A stretch of 16,193 bases of DNA from Desulfobulbaceae bacterium (GTDB lineage: Bacteria; Desulfobacterota; Desulfobulbia; Desulfobulbales; Desulfurivibrionaceae), in assembly GCA_003557565.1 (NCBI GenBank), contig PWOG01000060.1:1-16193 (forward strand). Reading direction: 5' to 3'. This document shows positions 1 through 7,649 of this stretch, one piece after another (positions within the stretch are counted from its first letter, which is position 1; the number at the start of each line of letters is the position of its first letter). A program made the position numbers and the translations under genes. Below the pieces are notes generated by a model, which was not told the origin of the DNA, ran no database searches, and saw only the letters and a list, made by a program, of their open reading frames with translations.

Positions 1-42
1 AAGGCCCGAGCAGGAAGGCCTGAGCAGGAAGGCCCGGGCAGG
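1..42. repeat. Three tandem copies of a 14-bp unit
   Basis: The unit AAGGCCYGRGCAGG occurs three times head to tail (1-14, 15-28, 29-42) with two variable positions. The period is not a multiple of three, so a repeat inside a reading frame is less likely. It may be the downstream flank of a gene lying before the window. No gene is seen from 1 to 250; the rest of that stretch holds the promoter and leader of the next gene. Confidence 0.6.
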
Positions 43-105
43 GCTGGTCGATCCGCAGGCGATAACCCGGTTGGCCCGGCCTGAGATTAATTCCAAAGGT
101 TTTGC

Positions 106-134
106 TTGACAGGACACCATTGATTGATTAGCAA
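106..134 (+). promoter_or_regulatory. Putative sigma70-type promoter of the DUF3015 gene
   Basis: A perfect -35 hexamer TTGACA (106-111) is followed after 17 bases by TAGCAA (129-134), a poor -10 match. It would leave a leader of about 110 nt before the ATG at 251. The -35 and spacing are good; the -10 is the weak part. Confidence 0.45.
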
Positions 135-239
135 TTACAGAAAGTTGGGCAGCTTGATTAACAGTCTCCCATAGGACCGGGCGATCAAGTCGGGGAGAAG
201 CCATGGTGGCCTTTCCTCGCATAACAATCACATTGGAAC

Positions 240-245
240 AGGAGG
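240..245 (+). promoter_or_regulatory. Ribosome binding site fixing the DUF3015 start
   Basis: AGGAGG lies five bases before the ATG at 251. It decides in favour of that codon over the in-frame ATG at 203, which has no such site and would put 16 non-signal residues ahead of a clean signal peptide. Confidence 0.8.
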
Positions 246-250
246 AAGAA

Positions 251-715
251 ATGAAGAAACTGATCGCGTCTGTTTTCGCAACGGCAATGGTGCTGGCAGT
301 GTCATCCCTGGCATTTGCTGACAATTATGGAACTGCCGGCTGTGGTCTGGGCTCCGTGATCTTTGAGGATCAGCCCGGTGCCGTGCAGATCTTGGCCGCC
401 ACCACCAACGGAACTTCCGGCAACCAGACTTTCGGTATCACCACCGGCACCCTCAACTGCGGCGACAAGCCCGTGTGGGCAGCCAACGACAGTGAAATGC
501 AGCAGTTTGTAGCCCAGAACATGGACGGACTGGCCATGGATATTGCTGCCGGCGGCGGGGAAACCTTTGACGCCTTCGCTGAATTGATGGATGTTCCGGT
601 TGACCAGCGGGACGAGTTTGCCGCTGAACTGCAGCAGAATTTTGCCCAGGTGTTCACCTCCGAACAGGTGGTGATGGCTGAAGTGATCGACAACGCGGCT
701 GTAGCTGTTCGTTAA
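251..715 (+). CDS. Secreted DUF3015 family protein
   Basis: A 154-residue protein. It opens with a classical Sec signal peptide: MKKL, a hydrophobic stretch, and probable cleavage after ...SLAFA near residue 23. The mature part begins DNYGTAGCGLGSVIF and continues with QILAATTNGTSGNQTFGITTGTLNC, the Gly/Thr-rich N-terminal signature I associate with DUF3015 (a family of unknown function), including its two cysteines. The C-terminal half is acidic, probably helical, and rich in Ala, Gln and Glu. The protein should be periplasmic or exported. It has its own promoter and ribosome site, and its TAA overlaps the ATG of the DUF4105 gene (TAATG). A strong hairpin terminator follows 27 bases after the stop, so most transcripts may carry only this gene. 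DUF3015 and DUF4105 genes are, as I recall, often neighbours, which suggests a shared envelope role. The molecular function is unknown. Confidence 0.85.
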   Translation: MKKLIASVFATAMVLAVSSLAFADNYGTAGCGLGSVIFEDQPGAVQILAATTNGTSGNQTFGITTGTLNCGDKPVWAANDSEMQQFVAQNMDGLAMDIAAGGGETFDAFAELMDVPVDQRDEFAAELQQNFAQVFTSEQVVMAEVIDNAAVAVR

Positions 716-2679
716 TGTCGACGTTTTTTTCGGTTTTAAATAAAAAGGCATGGCGAGGGGTGCTCTCGCCATGCCTTTTTATTGTCCTTATGGGCGGGTT
801 TTTGATTGCTGTGGCCGCACCTGCCACGGCGGCCGACCAAGCGGCGGTGGCTGCCGAACAGGCTGTCGAGCGGGCGATGGCGCTGCGGCTTGCCGAGGAG
901 CGGTTATGGCGGGCGCTGATGCGCTACCGGTCCAAGGGTGAGCGCCACCAAAGCCTGGTGGACGATCCGGAGTACTTTTTATCCGCCGACGGCCACCGTG
1001 ATCCGCAAAGCGAGCTGGCGGCATCGATCAGGGCCATGCTGGAACCGACCGGCGGCGGCGCGGACGATGACCACTTTATCTGCCGCTTCCCCGCCCGCAG
1101 CGAGTGGCTGATCAAGGCCCTGGAGCTGGACCAGGAGTCGCTGCCCCGGCCGGATTGCCGCCAGCTTGACGAGGCCCTTGCCGTAATCAATACCCACAGC
1201 GCCGCCCTGGTGTTTCCGGCGGCTCACAACAACGGCCCGGCTTCCATGTTCGGCCACACCCTCTTACGGGTCGGCGGGGCCGACCAGAACGAGTTGCTTT
1301 CCCATGCCATAAACTATGCAGCCTTCGCCACCGACACCAACGGTTTTATTTATGCCTTCAAGGGCCTTTTCGGCATGTACAACGGCTATTTCAATATCAT
1401 GCCGTACTATGAAAAACTCAACGAATACAATGACCTCGAGCACCGGGATGTGTGGGAATACCGGCTGAACCTGACCCCCGAAGAGGTGCGTAGAATGGTC
1501 CTGCATGCCTGGGAGATGCAGGGAATTGCCTCGGATTATTACTACTTCGATGAAAACTGCTCCTTTATGCTGCTATTTCTCCTGGAGGTTGCACGGCCGG
1601 AGCTGGAGCTGGCCCAAGAATATTGGGATCGGCGCTTATTCTTCTGGGTACTGCCTTCTGATACCATTCATACGGTACGACGGGCGGGATTGATTGAAGA
1701 AATTAAATTTCGTCCCGCCATGGCCACCCGCATTGAACATCGGGCTTCACTGCTACCGCCGGAAGCGGCGCAGTGGGCCCATGACCTCGCCACCGGACCG
1801 GAAAGCGGTGAAAACAGCCACGAAACGGTGCTGGATCTGGAAGAGCGTCGCCAGGGCCGGGAACTGGCGGCGGAGTATCTGCGCTATCTCTATTCCCGCC
1901 GCCAGATCAGCGAAGATGAGTTCCGCCGCCGATTCATGTCCGTTCTGCGGGCGCGGAGCGCCGACGGCCGCAGCGAATCGGCGGCGCTTGAGGTCCCCCG
2001 GCCTTCCCCGCCGGAGGAGGGACATGACCCGGGGCGTATAACCGTGGGCGGGGGCGGACGCGACGGTAATCACTTTCTGGAATTGACCTGGCGCCCGGCA
2101 TATCATGATCTGCTCGATCATGACGAGGGGTTCACCCCGGGGGCCCAGATCAACTTTTTTGCCCTGAGCGGCCGCTACTATACCGAAGAGCGGAAAGCCC
2201 GCCTGCACCGGCTGGACCTGGTTGATATCTTCTCGCTGGCCCCCCGTGATCTGTTTTTCAGCCCGGTTTCCTGGAAGGTCAGGTTCGGGCTGGAACGCAA
2301 AGAACTCAAAGACGGCATCGATCCACTGTACCTGGGAGTTAACACCGGCGGCGGCATGGCCTGGGAATTTTTTGATGAGACGATTTTCTACACCATGCTC
2401 GAGGCCGACCTCAACTTCCACGACCGTTTTCGGGATAAAGCCGCCCTGGGCGCCGGGCCGGGCCTGGGGATACTCACCAGCCTGACCACCAACTGGAAGG
2501 CCCATCTCCACGGCCGGGCCATGTTCTACGGCCTGGAACGCCACGAACACTACCGTATCGCCCTGGATCAGAATTATCGCCTTTCCCGGAACAGCGGGAT
2601 TGTCCTCAAGGGATCATGGGAACGCTCTTTTGGTCATTCCCGGGGCGAGGCGACCCTCGCCGTCAGCCGCTACTTTTGA
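715..2679 (+). CDS. DUF4105 (Lnb N-terminal periplasmic domain) protein with C-terminal outer-membrane barrel
   Basis: A 654-residue envelope protein. Starting at ATG 715 gives a good signal peptide: KKAWR, then a hydrophobic run to about residue 40 ending ...APATAA. The later ATG at 790 would lose the positive charges. Residues about 150-330 carry DUF4105 hallmarks: GHTLLRV with His181, YEKLNEYNDLEHRDVWEY, and YYYFDENCSFMLLFLLE with Cys282. The His/Cys pair recalls NlpC/P60-like folds, but catalysis is inference. From about residue 445 the sequence alternates like beta strands and ends ATLAVSRYF with a terminal Phe, typical of outer-membrane barrels. No good ribosome site precedes 715, so translation is probably coupled to DUF3015 through the TAATG overlap. 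A terminator hairpin lies inside codons 10-22. Substrate unknown. Confidence 0.82.
   Translation: MSTFFSVLNKKAWRGVLSPCLFIVLMGGFLIAVAAPATAADQAAVAAEQAVERAMALRLAEERLWRALMRYRSKGERHQSLVDDPEYFLSADGHRDPQSELAASIRAMLEPTGGGADDDHFICRFPARSEWLIKALELDQESLPRPDCRQLDEALAVINTHSAALVFPAAHNNGPASMFGHTLLRVGGADQNELLSHAINYAAFATDTNGFIYAFKGLFGMYNGYFNIMPYYEKLNEYNDLEHRDVWEYRLNLTPEEVRRMVLHAWEMQGIASDYYYFDENCSFMLLFLLEVARPELELAQEYWDRRLFFWVLPSDTIHTVRRAGLIEEIKFRPAMATRIEHRASLLPPEAAQWAHDLATGPESGENSHETVLDLEERRQGRELAAEYLRYLYSRRQISEDEFRRRFMSVLRARSADGRSESAALEVPRPSPPEEGHDPGRITVGGGGRDGNHFLELTWRPAYHDLLDHDEGFTPGAQINFFALSGRYYTEERKARLHRLDLVDIFSLAPRDLFFSPVSWKVRFGLERKELKDGIDPLYLGVNTGGGMAWEFFDETIFYTMLEADLNFHDRFRDKAALGAGPGLGILTSLTTNWKAHLHGRAMFYGLERHEHYRIALDQNYRLSRNSGIVLKGSWERSFGHSRGEATLAVSRYF
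742..780 (+). terminator. Strong intrinsic terminator hairpin inside the DUF4105 signal-peptide codons
   Basis: A perfect 16-bp stem: AAAAAGGCATGGCGAG (742-757) pairs with CTCGCCATGCCTTTTT (765-780) around a 7-base loop. The A-tract/T-tract flanks make it read as a Rho-independent terminator in both directions. It lies 27 bases after the DUF3015 stop but within the frame of the next gene, so it would act as a terminator or attenuator between the two. Confidence 0.85.
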
Positions 2680-2680
2680 T

Positions 2681-2791
2681 GTAAGCGGTCACAGGGCACC
2701 GACGAAAGCGGCGATCCGGCCGGCTCACATAACAGAGGCAAGCTTCGCCGCCGAGGCTCACCACAACCTGCGGCACCCCGTGGCTGCTTAC
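2681..2791. repeat. Palindromic repeat, copy 1 (about 110 bp), right half eroded
   Basis: The left outer arm (2681-2701, beginning GTAAGCGGTCACAGGGCACC) is identical over 21 bases to 10439-10459. After a 7-base spacer, the inner block CGGCGATCCGGCCGGCTCAC (2709-2728) matches copy 2 at 19 of 20 positions. The right outer arm (2771-2791) matches that of copy 2 at 15 of 21 positions, and the inner right arm has decayed. The element lies between two convergent genes and starts one base after the DUF4105 stop. It could be a REP-like or MITE-like sequence, or a bidirectional 3' end structure. Confidence 0.75.
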
Positions 2792-2800
2792 CATTTTGCC

Positions 2801-2815
2801 CCCGTGATCACTTAC
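2801..2815 (-). repeat. Isolated repeat arm downstream of the M1 peptidase gene
   Basis: On the minus strand this reads GTAAGTGATCACGGG, a variant of the outer arm of the palindromic repeat. It begins 25 bases after the peptidase stop codon and is followed on that strand by the degraded arm at 2791-2771, so two related arms stand in tandem after this gene. Confidence 0.55.
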
Positions 2816-2840
2816 TTTGTGATGGACGCGCTCCGAGCGC

Positions 2841-5066
2841 CTACTGGATCAAGGCGTCCAGATTCCGGTGCAGCGGGGAATCGTGGGCCGGCCAGTGGTG
2901 GCTGAAAATGTTTTCCGCTTGCGGCCCCTGAAAAACCACGGCCCCATAGCTGTGATAATGGGGCAGACGGCGAAGCAGTCCGGAAACCATTTCCGGGCTG
3001 TCCATGGCGATCCAGCCCAGGGTGGTGGCAGGATTGTCGGGGTGGGGCAGGGCCAGGGCAAAGGCGTGCCCCGCCCGGGAGAAGGCCTGCTCTGCAACCT
3101 GCAGCGCTCCCGGCCGCGGCCCTGCGGGCAGATCCCGGCCGATGGTCAGCAGTTCGGCGTCGTCGAAGACCTCCAGGGCCTTGGAGGCTTGGGGCTGAAA
3201 CTTGTTTTTCCAGCCCAGGATTACACTTTCCCGCTCCGCCGGCAGGCTTTCCAGTTCGCTGTCTTTCACCACCTCCACCCCGGCGGAGCCGAAGCGGGCC
3301 ATGGCCCCGGCCAGCTCCCGGTAGGCCGGCAGCATTTGCTCTTCCTCCTCGGGGATGATCACCAGCAGGTCGTCTTCGGCGCCGAAAAGGCTGGATAGGG
3401 CCGGGGGGATTTCCTGCCGGTCAAGTAGACGGAACAGGTCAAACCCCGGGTCCAGGGCCAGGTGGCGCGGTTGGCGGCTGAAATCGGCCTGCCAGTCGAG
3501 CTGGTCGCCAGCCATGGCCACCCGGAAATTCCGGGGTTCTTCTTCGCCTTCCAGGGTTACCCGCACTGGCAGCAGCAAACGGTAGGGCGGCCCCGGCTGC
3601 TGCTGGCCGAAGGTGGCCCGCAGGCGCCAGCCGTCGTCGTGCTCCGCCAGCTGGACTTCTTCGATGACCAGTTCTGGCGCCCCGGCACGCTCCAGCCATT
3701 GGTCGAAAAAAATCTCCAGGTCACCCTCGGAGCGTTGTTCCAGACTTCGCTTGATATCGTCAAAAGAGGCCAGCTGAAAGAGATTTTCCCGGTAAAAGTC
3801 GCCCAGTCCTTTTAAGAACAGCTCCTGGCCCAGCTTTTGTTCCAGCATGTGAAACATCATCATTGCCTTGCCGTAACCCACCGCTTCATCGGCGGGGCTT
3901 TGCCGGGAGGAGAATTGACGCAGGGGAAAATCCCGATCGCCGGCGGCGTAATCGGCGTATCTTTGCAGGGTGCGGCGGCGGTATTCAACCCCCCGGCCGC
4001 GTTCTTCCATCAGCAGGTGATCGGCCAGGTGGGAGGTGAGCCCTTCGGTCCAGTTGCCCCTGGCGTAGTCGGCGTAAACGGAGTTGCCCCACCAGTTGTG
4101 AAGAATTTCATGGGGGTATGATGAGTGGAGAATAAAGGGCAGACGGATCACCCGGGGGCCCAGCAGGGTGAAGGAAGGCATTCCGAAGCCGGATTCCCAG
4201 AAGTTTTCCACCAGGGCAAACTTGGCGTAGGGGTAGGGGCCGATCATCTCGCTGTAGCGCTCCAGGTAATCGGCGGTGGCGTCCAGGTAGCGCCGGGCCA
4301 GTTCCTCGTCGGGCTCGCGAAGGAAGGCCTGGATGCTGACCCCGGCGGCCCGGTCCTGGTAAACCGTGTAACGGTCGGCCACCAGAAAGGCTCCCTGCTG
4401 GGGGTTAAGTTCCTCCCACACCGTTTCGTTGCCGACCACTTCGGGCCGGGGTTCATGGCGCCGGCCCTGGCTCACCGCCGTCCAGCCCTCGGGCAATTCG
4501 GCCCGCAGGCGGAAGCTGATAAAGTGGGGACGCTCCATGGGCCGGGGGTACCAGTAGGTGCCGGGGCCCAGGTAAATCCCTTCGGCATCGATCCGCCCCG
4601 GGGTATGGCGCCCCCCCCGGGCGTAGTCATGGCCGGCAAACCCCAGGGGATGATGAATTTCCCCGCCATAGGCGATGACAAAGGTGTTGACCTCCGGCGG
4701 CAGAGTGACGGTGAACAACTCCAGGCCGCGGCTTTGCCCGCCATGGCCGGGGGCAGTGCCATCGGTGGCGGCCAGTTCGACCTCCGGGTGCTCGGCCCGG
4801 GGATCCAGCCCCCGGTGCAGGGCCACGACAAACCGGCGGGGATAATCGGGAGGGACGGTGATCTCCGTCCGGGCCTGCAACCGGCGCTGGTCGGGTTCAA
4901 AAGACACCAGTATTTCGTAGTGTAGCAGGTCCCGCTGACTGGCCGCAGAGGAGGCGGGACAGGAAAGGCCCGGGGCCAGAAAAAGTAACAGCAAGCCAAG
5001 GGTTGCGGAAATGACAACGGTGAGCCCTCGGCGCTCCTTATGTGGTTGCCGGCAATGATCCTTCAT
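2841..5066 (-). CDS. Exported M1 (gluzincin) family metallopeptidase with extra C-terminal domain
   Basis: A 741-residue protein. The start ATG follows AGGAGG by five bases and overlaps the upstream U32 stop as ATGA. Residues 1-42 are an export signal: basic KERR, then a hydrophobic LGLLLLFL core. The zinc site is H319-E320-I-L-H323, with the third ligand probably E341 in NWTEG, the M1 pattern. Two departures: 17 rather than the usual 18 residues separate H323 from the Glu, and the place of the GAMEN exopeptidase motif is taken by GFGMPSF (293-299). This points to a divergent M1 subfamily rather than a classical aminopeptidase N. From about residue 565 to the end lies an extra domain I do not recognise. 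Likely role: periplasmic peptide hydrolysis. Coupling to a tRNA-modification gene gives no functional clue. Confidence 0.85.
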   Translation of the reverse strand: MKDHCRQPHKERRGLTVVISATLGLLLLFLAPGLSCPASSAASQRDLLHYEILVSFEPDQRRLQARTEITVPPDYPRRFVVALHRGLDPRAEHPEVELAATDGTAPGHGGQSRGLELFTVTLPPEVNTFVIAYGGEIHHPLGFAGHDYARGGRHTPGRIDAEGIYLGPGTYWYPRPMERPHFISFRLRAELPEGWTAVSQGRRHEPRPEVVGNETVWEELNPQQGAFLVADRYTVYQDRAAGVSIQAFLREPDEELARRYLDATADYLERYSEMIGPYPYAKFALVENFWESGFGMPSFTLLGPRVIRLPFILHSSYPHEILHNWWGNSVYADYARGNWTEGLTSHLADHLLMEERGRGVEYRRRTLQRYADYAAGDRDFPLRQFSSRQSPADEAVGYGKAMMMFHMLEQKLGQELFLKGLGDFYRENLFQLASFDDIKRSLEQRSEGDLEIFFDQWLERAGAPELVIEEVQLAEHDDGWRLRATFGQQQPGPPYRLLLPVRVTLEGEEEPRNFRVAMAGDQLDWQADFSRQPRHLALDPGFDLFRLLDRQEIPPALSSLFGAEDDLLVIIPEEEEQMLPAYRELAGAMARFGSAGVEVVKDSELESLPAERESVILGWKNKFQPQASKALEVFDDAELLTIGRDLPAGPRPGALQVAEQAFSRAGHAFALALPHPDNPATTLGWIAMDSPEMVSGLLRRLPHYHSYGAVVFQGPQAENIFSHHWPAHDSPLHRNLDALIQ

Positions 5067-6418
5067 CTTGTCCTCCTGGCAGAATTTCCGGTGCCCTGCC
5101 GAAACAGCCCGTGTCGCGGATAGTCGCCGGTCGGGTCCAGGGTCAGCCGCAGCAGGCTGTTGGGGTTGGCCCGCTCTACTTCCCGGCCGCTTTGATCATG
5201 CATGACCATGACCCGGCAAGGGATATTGGTAAGGCCCCGGCCCAGAAACTCGATGGTATCGCCGCGCTGAAAAGGGTTGCGGGCCTCCACCAGGGGAGCC
5301 GCCCCCCCTTCGCGGACGATGGCCGCCGGCGCCCAGTGGGGGTTGACGGTGGTGCCGTCATAGAGCATGTCTGGGGGCCCCGGCGGGTGGTCAAGAAAGT
5401 TTTCGCTCTGGCCACGGCCGCCGAGCCTGGCCAATTCGGCGGCAAATTCCGCGGGCAGGGGGGTGCCAAGACCATGGTCCCCCCAGAAATCCAGCGCCGC
5501 CCGGTAGAGGCGGACCACCGTGCCCACGTAAAAGAGGCTTTTCATCCGGCCTTCGATCTTCAGGGCATCGGCCCCGGCCCTGATCAGTTCGGGCAGCCGG
5601 TGAAGCAGACACAGATCCTTGGCGTTGAAGATATAGCTGCCCCGGTGATCTTCCTCGATGGGATAAAAGCGCCCGGGCCGTTTTTCCTCTTCCAGGCGGT
5701 AGAGATAACGGCAGGGATGGGAACACTCACCCCGATTGGCGTCGCGGCCGGTCAAATAAAGGCTTAAAAAGCAGCGGCCCGAATAGGAGATACAGAGTGC
5801 TCCATGAACAAAGATTTCCAGCTCGGCCCGCACCCGCTCGCGCAGGCCGGTAATTTCCGCCAGCGAGAGCTCCCGGGCGGGGTTGATCCGGCTGACCCCG
5901 CAGGCCTCCCAGAAGGCAGCGCTTTCAGGGTTGGTGACATTGGCCTGGGTACTCAGATGGACCGGCAGCTCGGGCACCACACGCCGGGCCACGGCCAGCA
6001 CCCCGGGGTCGGCGATAATCAGTCCGTCTGCCTCGATGCGGCGCAAAAAGCAAAGATAATCCTCCAGGCCCACCAGGTCGTCCTGGTGGGCAAAGATATT
6101 GACCGCCACGTAAACCCGCACCCCGGCACCATGAGCAAAAGTTACCGCCTCCTGCAACTGCTCGTCGGAGAAATTGCCGGCATGGGCCCGCAGGCTGTAG
6201 CGGCTGCCGCCCAGGTAAACGGCGTCGGCTCCATAGTGGACCGCTACTTTCAGTTTTTCCGGGTTGCCCGCCGGCGCCAGCAGCTCCGGTGCTGATGAAC
6301 GGTTACAGTACGTTAAATCTGCAGGCTGCCGGCTCTGGTGAACGGTTTGCCGGCGGTTAGCGGAAGCCGGGTGCCGTGATGATGCGGAGTTGCTTTGGCC
6401 AGGGGTGGTCAAGGTCAT
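5063..6418 (-). CDS. trhP: U32 family protein, TrhP-like tRNA U34 hydroxylation protein
   Basis: 451 residues from ATG 6418. The U32 signature is complete: ELLAPAGNPEKLKVAVHYGADAVYLGG near residue 44, then EIFVHGALC-ISYSGRC, CSHPC and ALKIEGRMKS. The four cysteines (209, 216, 232, 236) are the conserved set thought to bind an Fe-S cluster. A U32 C-terminal domain (ARNPFQRGDTIEFLG) follows. EEKRPGRFYPIEED before SYIFNAKDL resembles E. coli YegQ/TrhP, which makes 5-hydroxyuridine at tRNA position 34 from prephenate. RlhA-type U32 proteins are the alternative. The frame is open to ATG 6466, but a promoter-like extended -10 would then leave only a few bases of leader, so 6418 is preferred. The first 40 residues look unlike the family core. 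The stop overlaps the M1 peptidase start by 4 bp. Confidence 0.82.
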   Translation of the reverse strand: MTLTTPGQSNSASSRHPASANRRQTVHQSRQPADLTYCNRSSAPELLAPAGNPEKLKVAVHYGADAVYLGGSRYSLRAHAGNFSDEQLQEAVTFAHGAGVRVYVAVNIFAHQDDLVGLEDYLCFLRRIEADGLIIADPGVLAVARRVVPELPVHLSTQANVTNPESAAFWEACGVSRINPARELSLAEITGLRERVRAELEIFVHGALCISYSGRCFLSLYLTGRDANRGECSHPCRYLYRLEEEKRPGRFYPIEEDHRGSYIFNAKDLCLLHRLPELIRAGADALKIEGRMKSLFYVGTVVRLYRAALDFWGDHGLGTPLPAEFAAELARLGGRGQSENFLDHPPGPPDMLYDGTTVNPHWAPAAIVREGGAAPLVEARNPFQRGDTIEFLGRGLTNIPCRVMVMHDQSGREVERANPNSLLRLTLDPTGDYPRHGLFRQGTGNSARRTR

Positions 6419-6459
6419 CTTTTTTGCCGGGCGGTGAAGATTTTGGTAAGGTGTCTGGT

Positions 6460-7551
6460 ATGTCATTATCGCAAGATACCTTATACCAGAAACGGGTTGC
6501 CGTTGCCATGAGCGGCGGGGTGGACAGTTCGGTGACCGCCGCCCTGCTGCGCCGGGCCGGGGCCGAGGTGGAAGGGGTGTTCATGCGCTTGGCCCAGCCG
6601 GAGGTGGATCAGCACCAGCAGCGGGCGGAGGCGGTGGCGGCGCACCTGGGCATTGAACTGACGGTGGTGGATCTTGGGGAAGACTTCCGGGACAAGGTGC
6701 TGCAGCCTTTCATCCGGGCCTATTTCGCCGGCCTTACCCCCAACCCCTGCGTCTTTTGCAACCGCTTGATCAAATTCGGCCTGCTGCTGGAAACCATGCT
6801 GGCCCGTGATGCCGATTTCCTGGCCACCGGCCATTACGTCCGGCTGGCCCCGGCTCGACCGGGGGATGCGGCCAGTGATGATGGTCTGGTCCTGCGCCGG
6901 GGCCAGGACCCCGGCAAGGATCAGTCCTATTTTCTCTGCCGGTTGCAGCCGGCCAGTTTAAAGCGCATCCTGTTTCCCCTGGGGGAAAAACGCAAAAGCC
7001 AGGTCTACGAACTGGCCGCCGCTCTGGGTCTGAGCGGCCGCCACGGCGCCGAAAGCCAGGATGTCTGTTTCCTGGGCGAGCAGTCGGTGGCGGATTTTCT
7101 GGCCGGACAAATACAGGAAAAAAGCGGTGCCGCAGCGGCGGAGGGACCCATTGTCACCGTCGATGGCCGGGAGCTGGGTCGCCATCGGGGGGTTCATCGC
7201 TACACCGTGGGCCAGCGCCGGGGACTGGGGATCCCCGACGCCACCCCCTATTACGTGGTGGCCCTGGATGTGGCGGGCAACCGGGTAGTGGTGGGCAAAC
7301 CGGAGGATCTGCTGCACCTGGTGATCCGGGTGGCCGACCTCAATTGGCTGATCACCCCGCCGCCGCTGCCCGCCCGTTTTGCCGTGCAGCTGAGGCATCG
7401 CCACCGGCCGGCCCCGGCCCTGGTGGAGCCCGCCCCCGACGGTACGGTCACCCTTACCTTCGACCAGCCCCAGCGGGCCCCGGCCCCCGGCCAGTACGCC
7501 GCCCTCTACCGCGACGACCAGCTCCTGGCCGGCGGCGAGATCCTGGTGTGA
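6460..7551 (+). CDS. mnmA: tRNA-specific 2-thiouridylase MnmA
   Basis: 363 residues, the usual MnmA length. The enzyme adenylates and then thiolates U34 of tRNA-Lys, -Glu and -Gln at C2, in the cytoplasm, with sulfur relayed as a persulfide. The PP-loop ATP site SGGVDSS lies at 18-24, the catalytic cysteine in TPNPC97VFCN, and the persulfide cysteine in SQDVC203FL. GHYVRL, DQSYFL and YTVGQRRGLGI are also family landmarks. ATG 6460 was chosen because a longer frame from 6376 adds 28 residues without family features; AAGGTG upstream is a modest ribosome site. The gene is divergent from the TrhP-like gene, with 41 bp between starts. The stop is followed after one base by a repeat arm. There is no obvious intrinsic terminator. 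Confidence 0.95.
   Translation: MSLSQDTLYQKRVAVAMSGGVDSSVTAALLRRAGAEVEGVFMRLAQPEVDQHQQRAEAVAAHLGIELTVVDLGEDFRDKVLQPFIRAYFAGLTPNPCVFCNRLIKFGLLLETMLARDADFLATGHYVRLAPARPGDAASDDGLVLRRGQDPGKDQSYFLCRLQPASLKRILFPLGEKRKSQVYELAAALGLSGRHGAESQDVCFLGEQSVADFLAGQIQEKSGAAAAEGPIVTVDGRELGRHRGVHRYTVGQRRGLGIPDATPYYVVALDVAGNRVVVGKPEDLLHLVIRVADLNWLITPPPLPARFAVQLRHRHRPAPALVEPAPDGTVTLTFDQPQRAPAPGQYAALYRDDQLLAGGEILV
6480..6508 (-). promoter_or_regulatory. Putative extended -10 promoter for the trhP-peptidase operon, inside mnmA
   Basis: On the minus strand TGG-TATAAG (6488-6480) fits an extended -10 (TGnTATAAT). TGGCAA lies 17 bases upstream (6508-6503) as a weak -35. Transcription would start near 6473, giving about 55 nt of leader before ATG 6418. 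The promoter would lie within the first codons of mnmA. Confidence 0.35.
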
Positions 7552-7552
7552 G

Positions 7553-7569
7553 GTAAGTGATCACGGTGC
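7553..7569 (+). repeat. Single repeat arm one base after the mnmA stop
   Basis: GTAAGTGATCACGGTGC matches the outer arm of the palindromic repeat at 13 of 17 positions and shares CCGTGATCACTTAC (as reverse complement) with 2802-2815. No partner arm is seen within the next 110 bases, so it is a lone half. Confidence 0.5.
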
Positions 7570-7583
7570 GAGCAGGGTTTTTC

Positions 7584-7612
7584 TTGACAAACGGTTTCGT
7601 TGCTCCTACCAT
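7584..7612 (+). promoter_or_regulatory. Sigma70-type promoter of the toxin-antitoxin pair
   Basis: A perfect -35 TTGACA (7584-7589), 17-base spacer and TACCAT (7607-7612; four of six -10 bases). It lies 37 bases before the antitoxin start, with an AT-rich leader and TAAGGAG eight bases before the GTG at 7650. Pairs of this type usually repress their own promoter; an operator is not distinguishable by eye. Confidence 0.65.
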
Positions 7613-7649
7613 CAGGTAAGATTAAATAAAAAAGTAAGGAGAAACTGCC

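Noticed and set aside
203..250. Longer DUF3015 start at ATG 203
   Set aside because: AGGAGG lies between 203 and 251 and the signal peptide begins at 251.
1753..2550. Minus-strand frame of 265 codons opposite the DUF4105 barrel region
   Set aside because: No motif or ribosome site, and the plus-strand frame has signal peptide, family motifs and a barrel-type C-terminus.
4125..5767. Long plus-strand frames opposite the M1 peptidase and U32 genes (4125-4925, 5042-5767)
   Set aside because: Same shadow effect; low-complexity Gly/Pro/Val translations, no recognisable motif, and the opposite strand carries conserved catalytic residues.
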